Below, piece by piece: positions 47,106 to 59,882 of a stretch of 64,000 bases of DNA (positions are counted from its first letter, which is position 1; the number at the start of each line of letters is the position of its first letter). Origin of the DNA: Annulohypoxylon bovei var. microspora. Lineage: Eukaryota > Ascomycota > Sordariomycetes > Xylariales > Hypoxylaceae. Position numbers and translations under genes: made by a program. The notes beneath the pieces are model-generated. The model was not told where the DNA came from, did not search any database, and saw nothing but the letters and a program-made list of their open reading frames with translations. The stretch covers positions 62,001 through 126,000 of the forward strand of contig MU405234.1 in the NCBI GenBank assembly GCA_022836615.1, written 5' to 3'.

Positions 47106-49854
47106 TTAGTACACACTCTCCTCATCGCCCCCTTGTGAAATCATAGAGGGCGTCGAGACGTTGGAAGACGCTTCAACATCATCCACGTAGCCCACGAGGG
47201 CTTGAGAGTGAAGGCGGAAGGCTTCGCCCATAAGTCTTGTGATGCTACAGATTCGAATTAGTCTCGTATCCAATAGGAAAGGTCGGCTTATCAACTTACC
47301 CCCAAACAACCACCTCGTCCAGCATCGAACCCCACAGGTGAGCCACAGTAGAGCTCAGCTGTTGAGAGTTCATGGCACCCTCGGCATCCTTGTCGAATAG
47401 CATCCTAACCTTGAGATACATGGCCATCTCCTCTTCTGAGGCAGCTTCTTCGTCATGTTCCAGACGATATAGCCAAAGAGTGAGGGTGATCATAAGATCC
47501 ATACCGCACAGAGGATGTTCGATACTCCAGTTAGTCGGAGAGGTACGGGCGACCCAGCGCACGCCCTGACGGACAGCTGTCTCGATGCAGTTGTAACACT
47601 CCTCGATTACCTTGATCATCTCACTAGAGCGCTTAACCTTGTCGCGCGCATTGGACATAGCAGCGGCGACCTCGTAATGGTCATGGTAACGAAGCGCTTC
47701 TTGAACCGTCTTCAGGTCAACCTCTAGGCGGAGGCGTGCGTTGCGGAACATGGCCTTGGCATTGAAGATCAGGGGGTGACCCTTGTGAGGCGCGCTGAGC
47801 GGGACCGCATCGGCCTCGGGCTCGCAGAGATCTAGGGATTTCTCCCACGTCTCAAGAGCAAGTCGAAGCTTATATTCGGTCACCACATCTTGCAAAGCCT
47901 CGGGGCTACGCTTGTGATACCACACCTCCAAGAACAATGCGTTGATCATAACACGTGTCGCAAAAGCGCTGTACTTCAATGTCTCCCCCTGAAAGAGCTT
48001 CTCGTGGGCATCCATGAACGTAATCGCCGGAGAGGTCTTCAATTGCTCTTGCCAAGTGGCTTCATCTGTAACCTTAGAGTTCCAAAGCGCCTCTTGGGAT
48101 GGAAGCTGGAGGTTTTCGAACTCGTTGAAACTAATGGCAGGCGTGTGGTTGTAGGTCATTGTGAGCAGCCCGAAGAAGATGTAGACTGCAAAGTACGTGC
48201 GGCGGCAGCCTTCATCCTCAATCCACTCGTCTCGCCTGGGTTGCGCACCTTCACGCCCATCTTGCCGAAGCTTCAACTCGTACCGATTACCAGCGACCAT
48301 GTTGGCCAGCAGACTCTTGATCGAGCAAGCCCATTCAAGCCCCTTCGGATCTCCACTCCAGCTGGCGAAGATCATGTTAAGAAGGGAGCCCTGCATGGTC
48401 CATAGAGGACATTTTCGAGAGCTGAAGTTCTCCTTGTTCTGCAGAAATTGGTTTACCAAAACCTTGGATCCGATGTGGAGTAAATAGGCCTGATCCTGAT
48501 CAAAAGCGTAGAGGGCACCAATTGACAGCACTGCAAGCAGTAAGGCCGGAGACACCTGAGTAACATTGAATGAAGCCGGATGTAAGAACGGCAGGTGATG
48601 ATGGAAGAGCGTAAAATACGTCGATAGATAACGGTTTAATGACGATAAGTTAGGAACACGGAAACCTTCCGGAATCGCGCGCTCACTATCATACGCTCGG
48701 ATGTTATCTAGGAGTATATTGCGCTCTTCGTCGTTGTGGACACGAGGAACGTTGAAGCCCGCCGAGGTCTGAGGCGGGTTAGTGTATGCGCTTCTAGATT
48801 GAGTTGTATGTGATACGTTCAGGGCCGCTGGGCCATTGCTGAAAGGGGGGAACGGGTCTGCCACGGACTGCGACGCAGGCATGAAATCGCTATAGCTGAG
48901 ACCAGAAGAGGAGGGCGAAAGGCTGGGTTGGGCCTGGATGGCACTCACATTGGCAAAGGGATGTTGCGAATCGAAAGAACCCGATGCATTTGATGCGACA
49001 GACTGAGCTTTAGCATCCATCGCTGACTGCGAAGCAAATGCATCCCAGGGTACACTGGTAGGTAGCGGGACGGCACTAGGAGGATAATTGACAGCAGGAT
49101 CCACCATAGGAGGGCCATTGGCAGGATAGGACATCGAAGGACCAGATTCGTACGGGCTTGCATTGTCGCGCATCATCGCCTTATGATGAAGGTCCGCGAC
49201 TAGCATAGCAGCATGTTCGACATCGAAGGCTCCTTCGCTACTAGCCTCGATCTGTTCACTAAGGGTCGAGGTGTCGATGGCAATAGAAGACTTGGAAGGA
49301 CCACCAACGGCTCTCGACTTAGATACGCCATTGGCACCGGCGCGACGTTTTCCGTCGCTGTGGAGAGGAACTCCTCCATCCTTGGCATGGACAGTTCGGT
49401 CGTGTCGGAGAAGTAAGTCGCGTCGTACAAAAGTGCTCCTACACTTCATGCATTTGAATGGGCGCTCCTTCGTATCTATCAATTATCAAGTCAGCTTTTC
49501 GAGAGCTATAGGTAGACCAACATAGGTTACATCGAATCAGATCGATTGAAGGCGTTGAGGGGTAGGTGATTTGCGACGGAGGACGGGGGGAGGAGGGAAC
49601 GAGTGATGGAACACAGAGGAGGGGCTTTGTGGAGGGGAAGCTGAAGCTGAAAGGGATTGGGGGGAGTAAATGAATTCGCGCCACATACGCGATCTCTCAT
49701 GTCTGCTTCGATGTTCGCTTCTACTAAATGCTCTGTTGCAAAACTGGCACTTGTATTTCCTTTCTGGTTGCGCGAGAGAGGGTTTTCGGGTGGCCGGTGT
49801 CGATGTGGCAGAGGCGGAAGTGGTAGGAAGGACTGCCACGTTCGCGCCAGGCAT
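47106..49854 (-). CDS. C2H2 zinc finger transcription factor with fungal_trans domain
   Basis: Predicted nuclear DNA-binding regulator combining two N-terminal C2H2 fingers with the middle-homology fungal_trans region, a layout shared with Adr1/klf1-type factors. Exons on the minus strand: 49854-49689, 49475-47300 and 47244-47106. The first, 212-nt intron (GTATGT..ATAG) splits the fingers exactly after HERS, so the spliced linker reads HTKERPFKC. Finger 1 is C-QF-C..H..RSRH at about 36-52; finger 2 is C-MK-C..H..TVH at about 64-85; 826 aa. A Pro/Ser/Gln-rich activation-like stretch follows, then the fungal_trans core at about 270-700 (LSTYFTLFHHHLPFLHPASF, then AYLLHIGSK). The frame stays open upstream to 49962, but only TTG begins it, and a TAG precedes it; ATG 49854 has a good context (AAG before). 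An extra 5' exon is possible. The targets are unknown. Confidence 0.88.
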
Positions 49855-51511
49855 CTTGAAGGATAGTTGTCGCGTTGGTCGGGTAGGGTCTGCGATGATT
49901 GATGATGAAGGTAGGGAAATATATTCCGATTCAGTTGGGCTCTTCTTCGCTTTTGATGACAACGTCTATGCGGTCGACACTCCGAAAACTGGGCAGTTAT
50001 TATTGAGTTGACCCTTTCACAGGCTGATAGTTGAAATCGCCTGGCTCCTCGCTCGCACACGTGCGCTCCCGTGGGATTTAAAGTGTGTCTTCTTGACTAG
50101 TTTGTAGATAGTTGGTCATTTGTATCGATATAGGAATCATAGAATGGACTGTATTATAATAGGATGTGGCCTTGGCCGGGGAAATAATCTCGAAGCACGA
50201 AAAGTGTTCGAGATGATGCAGTCGTCTTAAAAAATCGACGATGCAAGTAAGTAATTAACGATGCGCGGGTTGCGACCGTTAAAAACCAAGGAGGGGTTCG
50301 AGGGGCGGATAGGACGTTTGATGGAGGATGAAAATGTGAAGTTGGGAATCTCAGAAAAAAAAGGAGGGGGGGAAGGGATGAGGAAAGAGGGACAATGCCG
50401 GGTCAAAATGAGGGAGGGAAAATTGAATGCGCTGTGCTTTCGTTGTGCTATGCTATGCAAAAGGTGGCTAGTGACTAGTGCAGGGAGGGGAACAACAAGT
50501 CGGGTAGGTGGGTGGGTGGATGAGTGGTTTGGAATTGGCACTGGCACTTGGAGTTAGAAACAGAAATAGGTACGTACCGCGTAACAGACACGCTACATGT
50601 ACACTACGCTTAGATATTATGGTATTGCGTACAGCATACAGCGTACCTTGTCTGCTTGTGTAGTGTGTACTAGATAGAAATTAAAGCGGCTGGTACGACC
50701 AGAGATAAGTAAAAAGGTTGCTAACAAAGCGGGACCGACCAGTCGGATTGACGCAAAAGAATGTGGGTAGGACGTGGGTTGGTAAGTAAGGTACATTCAG
50801 GCAGGTGAGGCGGTTGTGGCTTCTTTTGATTGAAAGTGGTTAAAAATGGTAAGTTACGAGTTACGCCGCAGGTAAAGTGGCCAGATCAGGTAAAGCAGGT
50901 AAAGCAAAGTGGACGCGGACCGGCTGCACGGGTTGCCAGAAGGTGGGTGCTTCTCGTGCTGTAATTACCTAGGTCGTTGCTGGGATACAGGCGGTGTTAT
51001 GCAGGGTTTCCCAGGTACCTTGGCGGTGGGCTGCAAACTCTTTACAGGGCAGCTAGGGTCCCCGGGGATATGACTTTTTAGTGGGTATTAAGACCTTCAA
51101 AGTACCTAATTTTTAAGATATTTTCTCGCTTCGCTTCTCGATAGCCCCTCTAGGAACGGTAGATGCGGTGTGCAATCTAGATTATTTTATTCACACCGCT
51201 AATACAGATATGCTAATTCTGCATTGAATTGTTGTTATACGTGTTAAAATTTATAAGTTGGCGGTATGTTATGAGGATTATGTACCTAGTAGTTGTAGCT
51301 GTCAACGCCAGGTGTTGTACTTCATTAAACAGACGTTAGGAGGGGTAACTATTTCAAAGTTCAAAGCGTTTTGTAGAACAAAAATAAAATAAAACAGTGG
51401 GATGTTGGCGGGGGGAAACCTGGAATTAAGCTCCAAATTCAATTGATCATTTCACTCCAGCCACAAAAAGGGGAGGGGAAAGGGGGGTCGATTGGGCGGG
51501 GCAGGGTAAGA

Positions 51512-51544
51512 AAGGAGGGATGAAGGAGGGATGAAGGAGGGATG
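51512..51544. repeat. AAGGAGGGATG tandem repeat, three perfect copies
   Basis: Three identical adjacent 11-bp units, directly seen, in the purine-rich upstream region of the C2H2 factor gene. Confidence 0.85.
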
Positions 51545-52066
51545 GAAGAATGAAAGAACAGAAATGGAACCATGCAATGAGCCCATGGCCGAGGGGACCG
51601 TTCTTACCAAGCAGGTAACCCGAACACGTACTCCATCAACATTTCCACATTCATCTTGGCGTGCCACGTTAAGATTTTGTGACCCGTGACCTGTTCGTGT
51701 CGTGTCAAAAAGAAAAGAGTTACCTACAATTTGCCTTACACCTCGCTATATCTGTATGTACCTAACACAATACTCCGTTCAATCTTCCCAAGTCTCAAAT
51801 AATAAAAACACCTTGGATCCATTTGACAAAAGCAGCAGCATTGGAAATCCCTGATCTGGTTTAGTGAAGGTATATTTTGCGTAGTAGGATGCCAACGCGT
51901 CTTTGAGTCTTTTGAGTCTTTGGCTATTCCGTTCAGATAAGTTTAGGTATCATTTACATGGTGCCATCTAGCTACCTATGCATGTATTTGCATCGAGTAG
52001 CAATGGAAACTTTCTTGCTTCTCGTTGTTGGAAGATGATTAGGTAGGTATGATAAGATCTGGGCTT

Positions 52067-52090
52067 CTTTGCATCTTTGCATCTTTGCAT
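52067..52090. repeat. CTTTGCAT tandem repeat, three copies
   Basis: Three perfect 8-bp units, ending about 50 bp before the MITE. Confidence 0.8.
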
Positions 52091-52141
52091 CCAATTATCA
52101 CGATCACGGATCACGGATCATACACAGGTAGGAGATGAATC

Positions 52142-52501
52142 ACTACCGCCTATTTTCGAATATTTGCAAAGACGGCGGGCCCACTTTAGCATAACGCTTT
52201 ACCTATTGTAGCTAGCGTAAGGTGAGGCTCTATTGGTTCCAATATCAAAAGAAATCCGATAAGAAATGATAAGAAGATTAGTAAGAAATGAGTAAGAAAT
52301 TGATAACTTATCTTTAAGCAACTATTGGCTGCTGATTTTTAGCGTGACTTGGCATGATTGGAAAAATTTTACAATAAAAAGAGTGGGGACATTTCAATCA
52401 GGTGTTGTTGAATGAACCCCAGGATTCACTAACTTAATAAAGCTAGAACCATTTTAAAATGGGTCCGCCGTCTTTGCAAATATTCGAAAATAGGCGGTAG
52501 T
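52142..52501. mobile_element. MITE-like non-autonomous DNA transposon with 41-bp terminal inverted repeats
   Basis: The first 41 bases (52142-52182, starting ACTACCGCCTATTTTCGAAT) are the reverse complement of the last 41 (52461-52501) with a single mismatch. The unit is 360 bp, AT-rich inside, without coding frames, and holds several TAAGAAAT subterminal words around 52260-52305. Reading the ends as TA flanking CCGCC..GGCGG gives a TA target duplication and a 352-bp element (52146-52497), as in Tc1/mariner (Fot1/pogo) elements. This class assignment is inference. No transposase is present in the window, so it would depend on one elsewhere. Confidence 0.88.
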
Positions 52502-55301
52502 CTTATAGATCTGCCCACTTCATCTCCGTGCTTAGACCATAAGATTAGATGTTCTTAAGCCAAAGACAATACTAAAAGATTTGCGCCTTAGACAACTCCT
52601 ATTCATAGGGCTACCTAGGTAGCTTGTGATTTTCTTATTTGCTTAGGGTTCACACTTAGATATGCCACCTATCTCAATTCAAAGAGATCGTCTTTGTATG
52701 AAGACGGTTTCCCCTCCATCCCACTTCATCGTCATCAGCTTCCATGGTTGCGCCATAGCTCTCCACATCGTTGGCTTTGCTTAACCCAACTCTTGAGGCC
52801 AATGCTTTTGTAAGATAAGAAGTGACTTTTTGTACTCTAATATGTTTGTACATACATATAACTATACATATACATAGTTACGTACATATGTAATACTATA
52901 TCAGTCTTCTATCAATTTAAGTAAAAATCATCCGTGCCGTGTAGGGTTTTCCGCCACTATCTTCACACAAACATACGAATAAGGCCTCTCACACGTTGCC
53001 ACACGGTTATATCTGCCAATGCTGACAGTTCGAAATCTCAGTAAGCCAAGACCCGGTCTGGATACGATGAGAAGGCAATGTTGTCACGTATATACTCCCT
53101 AAAATGAAGATAGCTGTGCGTAATCTAACGGCGGCTACGAGGAGCAGCGAACCCCCGTCCGAAAATAGCTTCGAGGAACGTAGATAACTGGTCAATCAAC
53201 TGCAAGCTGACCATCCGCCTCGCTTGCATATGCAAGAAACTGGAGAAGTGAGCTAGTGCTGCCGAAAAAAGGACATCCCAAACCCCCAATTTTAATTTGA
53301 AAATGCTATACATATCAACATGAGCAGCGTACTGCATATGTACAATGTTGTAATGTAAGAGAAGTGAAACGTGGATGAAATCCGCTGGTTACTATCAAGA
53401 GCGTGATCTTAATGGCTAACCCTCTGATCACGATGGCTTCATTGCCCGAAATCCTCCACGATTGGGACATGTATGGAGGCTCCAGAATCGGCCATAAACC
53501 CTTGAATCAAGTACCAGGTTTCCCTCCACTATGGTTTGCCGACTGCAAGATGCTACCTCACCGTCTTCTTGAGTGGTGAGGGGTTGACAGTTGGGAGCGG
53601 GGCAGACAACGAGCATGCTTTAAGACTGGCGATCGTTTAGGCCACATGATATCCATGCAGCTGTATAGCCTCGACTTATCTCAACCGATAGACCATGTCA
53701 AGTAAGGAAAAATGTTGTATCCTATTGGTAGTTACCTTACGTCCATCATTCGAGGCATTGATAGCATCACTTTTGAGAGTCGATATTTTACTATTAACTA
53801 GATGTCTTACTAAGGATAACGAGTACTACATTGTATAACCATGTTTTTATTTCTATTTCTATTCTATTCTATTTTTATTTTTTATTTTTTTACATTTAAC
53901 AACCTCATATGATCAAGTATACTAATTTTTTTCTTTCATAAATGTTCTTATTTTACCAACACGAACCCATATGTACGATTAGATTTTCACCGTAAGTTAC
54001 CTTGACGGATACCTAAACTCTTACAATATCCCGTGCCTAATGTAGAGCCCGGAAGTCCGTTCCCACTGCCCCACGTCTCTGGCAGGTTCCCCGATACTGG
54101 ATACTCTCGAGATCACGGGACGAGGTATCCAGACTCCTCCTGTCCAGCCGAAGTGGAGGAAATTTCAAAGCTCTTAGTATTCTAAACCGGAACCGAATTA
54201 TCTTGCCCCGTACTCGACCGCGTGGCAGGACATAAGAGGTTTATAGGCTATAATTGTATAACGTAGCTACAAAGAAGACAATTCATCCCTTGATGGCTCC
54301 TACAAGCCATTCAACTTACATATCGGTGGTCATGCTTACCTAGGTAGGTATCATCGAAATCCCGAGGTTCCCGCAAACTCTCTAACAGAAGGATTGGTGA
54401 TACGCTCAACCTCTCGACTCCTAGGAATAACCGAACATATTTCTTTTTAATCTCGGGAGAAAAGAATTACTATATGAATGACAAATCGCTAGTCTTCAAG
54501 GCGGCGGCCTGATGACTTGTCAGATATCGAAGGGTGTTGGCATTTTCTAACAGAGACGAGACGGGTAACAGGCTTGACACTGGAAACACGAGTGGAGCGT
54601 TCAACCTAACCCACAGCACTAAAATCGTCGTTAGACTCCAAGGTGTCCTGACCGTCTAATGTGTTCCACTCTTCCTGTAAGCACTTCTCTGCCCAAGTCT
54701 GGAGTACAGCAGATCTTCCGCAGCTTGATTACCTTGGTTAGCTCCCGCTTTAAAATAGACATCGAGTGAAAAGAGTTTGCCTGACGTCGATGATATCGAC
54801 GACCTCGCTTTCAGATCTGCTTATCTGATGAACAGAAGCATAATGGGCAATTTGGTCCCGGATGATGTGCATGTAGACGGTGTGGGTTTGTTTTTTACAT
54901 GGAAAGCTCATACCGCCTCGAGCCTCCCCTGGATCCTGACGGTCTACAATGCAGTAGCTGGGAATGGTTGAAACCTTGAAAGGCGAGGGTTTTGGTGTTC
55001 GCGGGAGTCTTCCGGATGAGCTCCACGTGTGCTAACCCAGATCGTCAAGCCAAAGTAGGCCTAGTGTAGGTAATATCCGCCTAGAGTCGTCAATAGGAGG
55101 CACCGTATTGTTCGAGGATCCACTTGACGCGATTCCCGAGCTGCATATTCCATCATAATGGTGCTTTTAAGGCAAGGCGTAACTGGGCGTATTCAGGAGG
55201 CATGAGACAGAGAGACTATTCGCTTTGGTTTAAACAGGGGCGTATTAGAAAATCTTTCTGATTGGCGTCCCAATGATCTGGAAGAACCATTGGCATCGAT
55301 G

Positions 55302-55344
55302 GGCATTCTGGCATTCTGGCATTCTGGCATTCTGGCATTCTGGC
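55302..55344. repeat. GGCATTCT tandem repeat, 5.4 copies
   Basis: Five perfect adjacent 8-bp units plus three bases. Eight is not a multiple of three, so translations of this stretch are phase-shifting artefacts. Confidence 0.9.
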
Positions 55345-58300
55345 GCAAAAGCCGAGATGACGGGAGTCCGTTCGTCGTCTCGCCGGATCCATGGAACCTG
55401 TCCCCTGAAGATCAACGCTCCCAATACAATAGGCGGATGCACGCACATATTTCGTACCACACATATTATTCCATGCCTTATGCCACGCGACTAGTAATAT
55501 GAGACTTAATTCGCTTGTTATGATGAGTAATATAATGCCTCCATTATTACTTCGTCGGATTTGTGCGGCCGAAATGTCAACAGGAACGGCCCGCCTCTCA
55601 CCCACTTCTCACCCGCCAAGCGAGTCCGTCGTCGAATATCGCGGTCCGCTCGTCTGCGCTCTTATCAAAAATGAAGTTCGCTCTTCGCCTTTAAGTAATC
55701 GGCCTATTCATGAAACCCGAGCGAATGAACAAACACAAAGATATCTTTAATGATATGATGTGTCATCCAGGGCAGGCAACCTTGAAGCGCGATACATTCA
55801 CAATGATCGTTTGAGACCACGATGCGGTTAAAACACATTCGACAAACACATTCGACGATATCCGAGTTCTCCAGATCCCTTCCATTGAGCGATACTGGAA
55901 TCTGTTTCTTTTTTCAGCTCACGATATGGGAAGGCAAACGGCTGATCCCTTGCGCTACATTAGAAACTGGCTCGTCATGATCTATCACCCGCGTTGATAG
56001 TATGCGTTAGGAGACGGTTCCGCAGCTCCCGTCGTGTCTACCCGAACTATTCCGTGTTACACGGCTTGTCTGTATCACACAGTCCGAATTTAATTGGCCG
56101 TTTCCAAGTACACACGGGTACAGTTAACGTGGTGTGTGTGGTTGAGCTGCATGGCCTGCCGGATCACCCCTCGTCAGGTCGTAGGAACGCAGAAGCAATC
56201 CACGTGGTATTGCGGGAAGCCAATTGGCGGCAGAAAAGCTGACATTTTCAAGCTTCGCGCACCCCGATCTTGTGTGTCGAAAGGTCGCAGGACAGGATCG
56301 GGCAGATGACAAGCAGTCTCACAACTATTTCGGTCGACATGATAGAAATAAGAATTGAAGGATTTTGAGGGGCCGATGATTACTACCGTTCCTAGGTAAG
56401 GCGTGGGGGGTTCGTTGATGCTCGACACAACCCCTTTAACTCAGGAGACGCACTAAGCTCACGGTGAACTTGGAACTGTCCTGGTCTATACGATCAACTA
56501 GTTTCATGGCTCAACGATGTTGCAATATGCTAACGGTAGTTTAGAATCCTCCCCGAGATAAGCGTACAGACCATTGATCGTGAGTCAGATTAACGAAGAA
56601 GATGCATCTATACCCATCAATATCATCCATCGCTCGCATGAAGGTATGTTTAGAAACTAAAGCCATTCTAGCAGCGCCTTATGTCATTTAGACGTCTTTT
56701 GCATCAAGTACCTAAACTTCATATACATTAACCCCCTTTTCGATATGCGGTAGAGAGGGATCTAGGAGTCTGGCCTCTTCTCCCTTACATATATTACCTC
56801 GGGATAATGGAAACAATTTGGCTTAATCCATCTGAAATCTGTTTACTACCTACCTATGCTTTGACCTACGAACATGTATGTACCCCTCTAGATTATCATG
56901 TTGAGCGGCTGGATCAACCCCATCGTAATTCTGGTTCCCAGGGGCTACAGGGATGCTGATTATCTGGCAGTCTGGGTAGCCAGGATGTAAACTCTAGCAT
57001 ATGATGCTCAATCTAACAGCGAGGGTTGATCGAATGATATTTATTTTCCAAACCTCATACTCGATAGCCGCACAATGCAATTCAAGGATATGTTCAACGG
57101 TTGCAAGCATTAACATTAAAGCAGCGGCTTGCTATCGTCGACCCATAATAGAGCATTGTTTCCTGTTTGTTCATTGGATAGCGCCCGTGGGCAGAAGCTT
57201 CTAAGTCTTCCATGCGTCTTCCAAATATTCCGATAGCTGGTTGAATCTGTCGGCGTGCGAAAGGGGCTCCGATGCTTAGGACAACCGTTGCAAACGAACA
57301 TAAGCCCACGTGTATTTGACACGCGAGAAGAAACTTGTATCAGGTATACGGATTACCTACCTATGTAGGCAGATACTACGCAATCTATGTATACCGTATA
57401 TCTTCCTATCGCTTCACCGAGCCTCAATACATTTAGCGTGAATGCTTATTACACTGTGGATGTATGTATACCGTGGGTTCGCCAAGCGGAACGAGCACGA
57501 GGTCATTGCAGCTCGCATGCATATATCCATACCTAGGTACGTATGTATGCGCGACGCATTTCATGAAGGCGGCAAACCCCTCCCCCTCAAGTGCTCGTAG
57601 TCCTCTCCGAAGTGACGAATCAAGCTATGGGTTCTAGTTCTCCTCTCACGGCGTCATCTCTCATTTTAACATTTTCTTGAGATAACCGATCTGATTAACT
57701 TAGCTAGGTAGGTAGTTTCTGACCACCTATATAGGTACATACCTGCCCTTATGTACATTCATGAGCTGTTGGTCTCAGTCTTATACTACATGAAAACACC
57801 ACAACAATACTTGTTCACTTGAGTATATCATACATTATCTACACTATCTACATTCTATATATATTAACAACACATCCAACCCAACGAGATGTCTCCGCGA
57901 AAGTAGGTATGTAAGCTTAGTTATTCTAAGCTTCCAAAAGCAAAGTTGTATCGTACCTAGGATATATGGAGTCGCATATGATACAGTGCAATTGTCATAT
58001 CATGAACACGGAGCACCAATTCATTGGATTCTACATACCTACTATTATGTACAGTATTAATGAAGGATAATACATACTTAGCAATTGTAATCTGGCCATT
58101 GCCCAACTACCTACTATGTAGATCCTTGCTCGGATCTTAATCGATTGCTAGGCTATTATTTAAATTTCGCCCTTTTCGTTTCTTTCCCCTTTAAAATCAG
58201 ACCAGTCACTCTCCGAATGAGCGGTCGGCCAAGGTTACAGCGCACAAAAAAAGTGTATCGTATTATGTTAGCTTATGCTAAATATCTCAGGCAGACGCAA

Positions 58301-58973
58301 TTGATGACTTGGGATGACTTGAGATGACCCTTTTAAGTTGACTAAAGCTGACTGACAAGACCTCGGGGTGATGGCTTAAGGGAATCGATTTGACCGAGAT
58401 GATAGAAGTTTTTATCGATAATCCTTCTCTGTTCGCATGCTCCTTCTTTTACCAGAAGGTGCATATCAAGCAAATCCGAGTTTGCGGCACACGTACACAG
58501 ACCACGCCAGCGGGGTGTCTTGATAATATCTTACATAGTCGTCTTGGTATTCTTGGTACTGTTGCATTTACCAATGAAGAGAACATACCCATATACCTAG
58601 GGAAATATATGCGCATTGTCGCTGTTGTTAGTATTGACCAAGACTACCTATTTAATATTTTAATATTCTTCCATCTAGTTGATTGGATCTGTGAAATATG
58701 AACGAATATATCCAATCATAATTCCCAGGAGATGGGAAGATTTAAAGGGGTCGTTCAGAAAGAAAGAGGGGTACCTATTTTACTAGGAGCCATGTACTAT
58801 TACCAAATAGGGAATAGTGGTCCTAAGTTTACTTACCTAGGTCCCATAACGGTTACCTTATGAACTTTTTATGAGATATTATGAACATAAACCACATTAT
58901 ACTCATACATAATGCTATGAATACTATGGAGTACAACCCAATACAACCAGTACAACCGATGTGAGGGAAACGA

Positions 58974-58994
58974 GCACCCAGCACCCAGCACCCA
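58974..58994. repeat. GCACCCA tandem repeat, three copies
   Basis: Three perfect 7-bp units followed by related GCATCAGCACC. Intergenic. Confidence 0.75.
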
Positions 58995-59882
58995 GCATCA
59001 GCACCTGGGTGACCCCAACTTCCAGATCTCGCTCTTACCTGACCTATCTCGTACCTACCATCTACCATCTTTACCTTACCTCCGGGATATGATTATCGGC
59101 TGGGACCAAGAAAAAAAAGCCACCCACCCCCCCTTTCGTCGATTAAGCAACACACTTCTACCATTGCTGCACCACCACCCACCACCTTCGAGCAGCTCTA
59201 AATCCCATAGGCTGTAACCCTCCTTCAATCTTTTTTTTCTACGGTGCAGGGCTCGATATTCATTACGCCCAGTGCCTATCTAGACCCATTCTCTTTCAGC
59301 CCTCAGCCCTTAACATTAACATTAATCCTTAAGCCCCGGGACAACCAGGAGACCTATCGACTAGCCTTTCTCGTCAGCGAATTGAACTCCTTACCTCACT
59401 TTCCTTTACCCGCCCATCGACAATATTCATCAACCATTCACATCATCTCCTGTGTCATTCTACGTCGGCAACGAGACCTTCGGCGCTTGTAGGCAAAATT
59501 CAAAGGAGAGGAGTAACTTTTTTTTTATTGATAGAAGGAGAAGGGGGGAAATACCATTGAACTAGATATTCCATCTTTCTTTATTTCGTTCATTCGACTT
59601 CAATTCTGAAAACATCGTTTCGAACACGCGATACCGTCTATCCTTAATGATTTCGAAAACGATAGCGACGACCGCGAAACCTATCAACGCATACTATCGC
59701 GTTTTCGCCTTCGTCCCCCCTTTGTTGTGAGACAATCTTTTGCCGGCTACCTACCTGCCTACGCGAGTTTAACGGCTTAACCTTGTTCTACTTCGTATAC
59801 GCTTCTATATTAACTCGAGCATGATTTAATTCTATTCTTCCGACAATCACTTTTAATCACGCTTGGCGCATCCGACGTCACG

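Larger units (their letters stand above)
49855..52141. promoter_or_regulatory. 5' region of the C2H2 factor gene, no other gene seen
   Basis: Pyrimidine-rich on the minus strand (long G/A tracts on plus at 50260-50540 and 51470-51550), consistent with a long 5' leader or promoter for the transcription factor. It includes an AAGGAGGGATG 11-bp tandem, three perfect copies, at 51512-51544. A CTTTGCAT 8-bp tandem, three copies, lies at 52067-52090. Confidence 0.45.
52502..59882. other. 7.4-kb gene-poor interval upstream of the RasGEF gene
   Basis: No frame here has a recognisable domain; the longest are about 130 codons. It has a T-rich block at 53840-53930, an 8-bp tandem repeat at 55302-55344 and several ACCTACCT/CCTAGGTA words (54342, 57353, 57533, 57703). 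A GCACCCA tandem lies at 58974-58994. From about 59100 the DNA becomes CT-rich on the plus strand and runs into the RasGEF leader. Confidence 0.5.

Noticed and set aside
49855..49962. N-terminal extension of the C2H2 factor upstream of ATG 49854
   Set aside because: The frame is open but begins with TTG preceded by TAG; no ATG is available without an additional unseen exon.
53125..53616. Two small minus-strand frames (62 and 70 codons) that might be a spliced small secreted protein
   Set aside because: No signal peptide with a sensible cleavage region, no convincing splice pair joining them, and no recognisable family.
55216..55605. 129-codon minus frame with repeated MPECQNAR peptides
   Set aside because: The repeated peptide is a reading of the 8-bp tandem repeat in three phases; there is no conserved motif and the flanks do not look coding.
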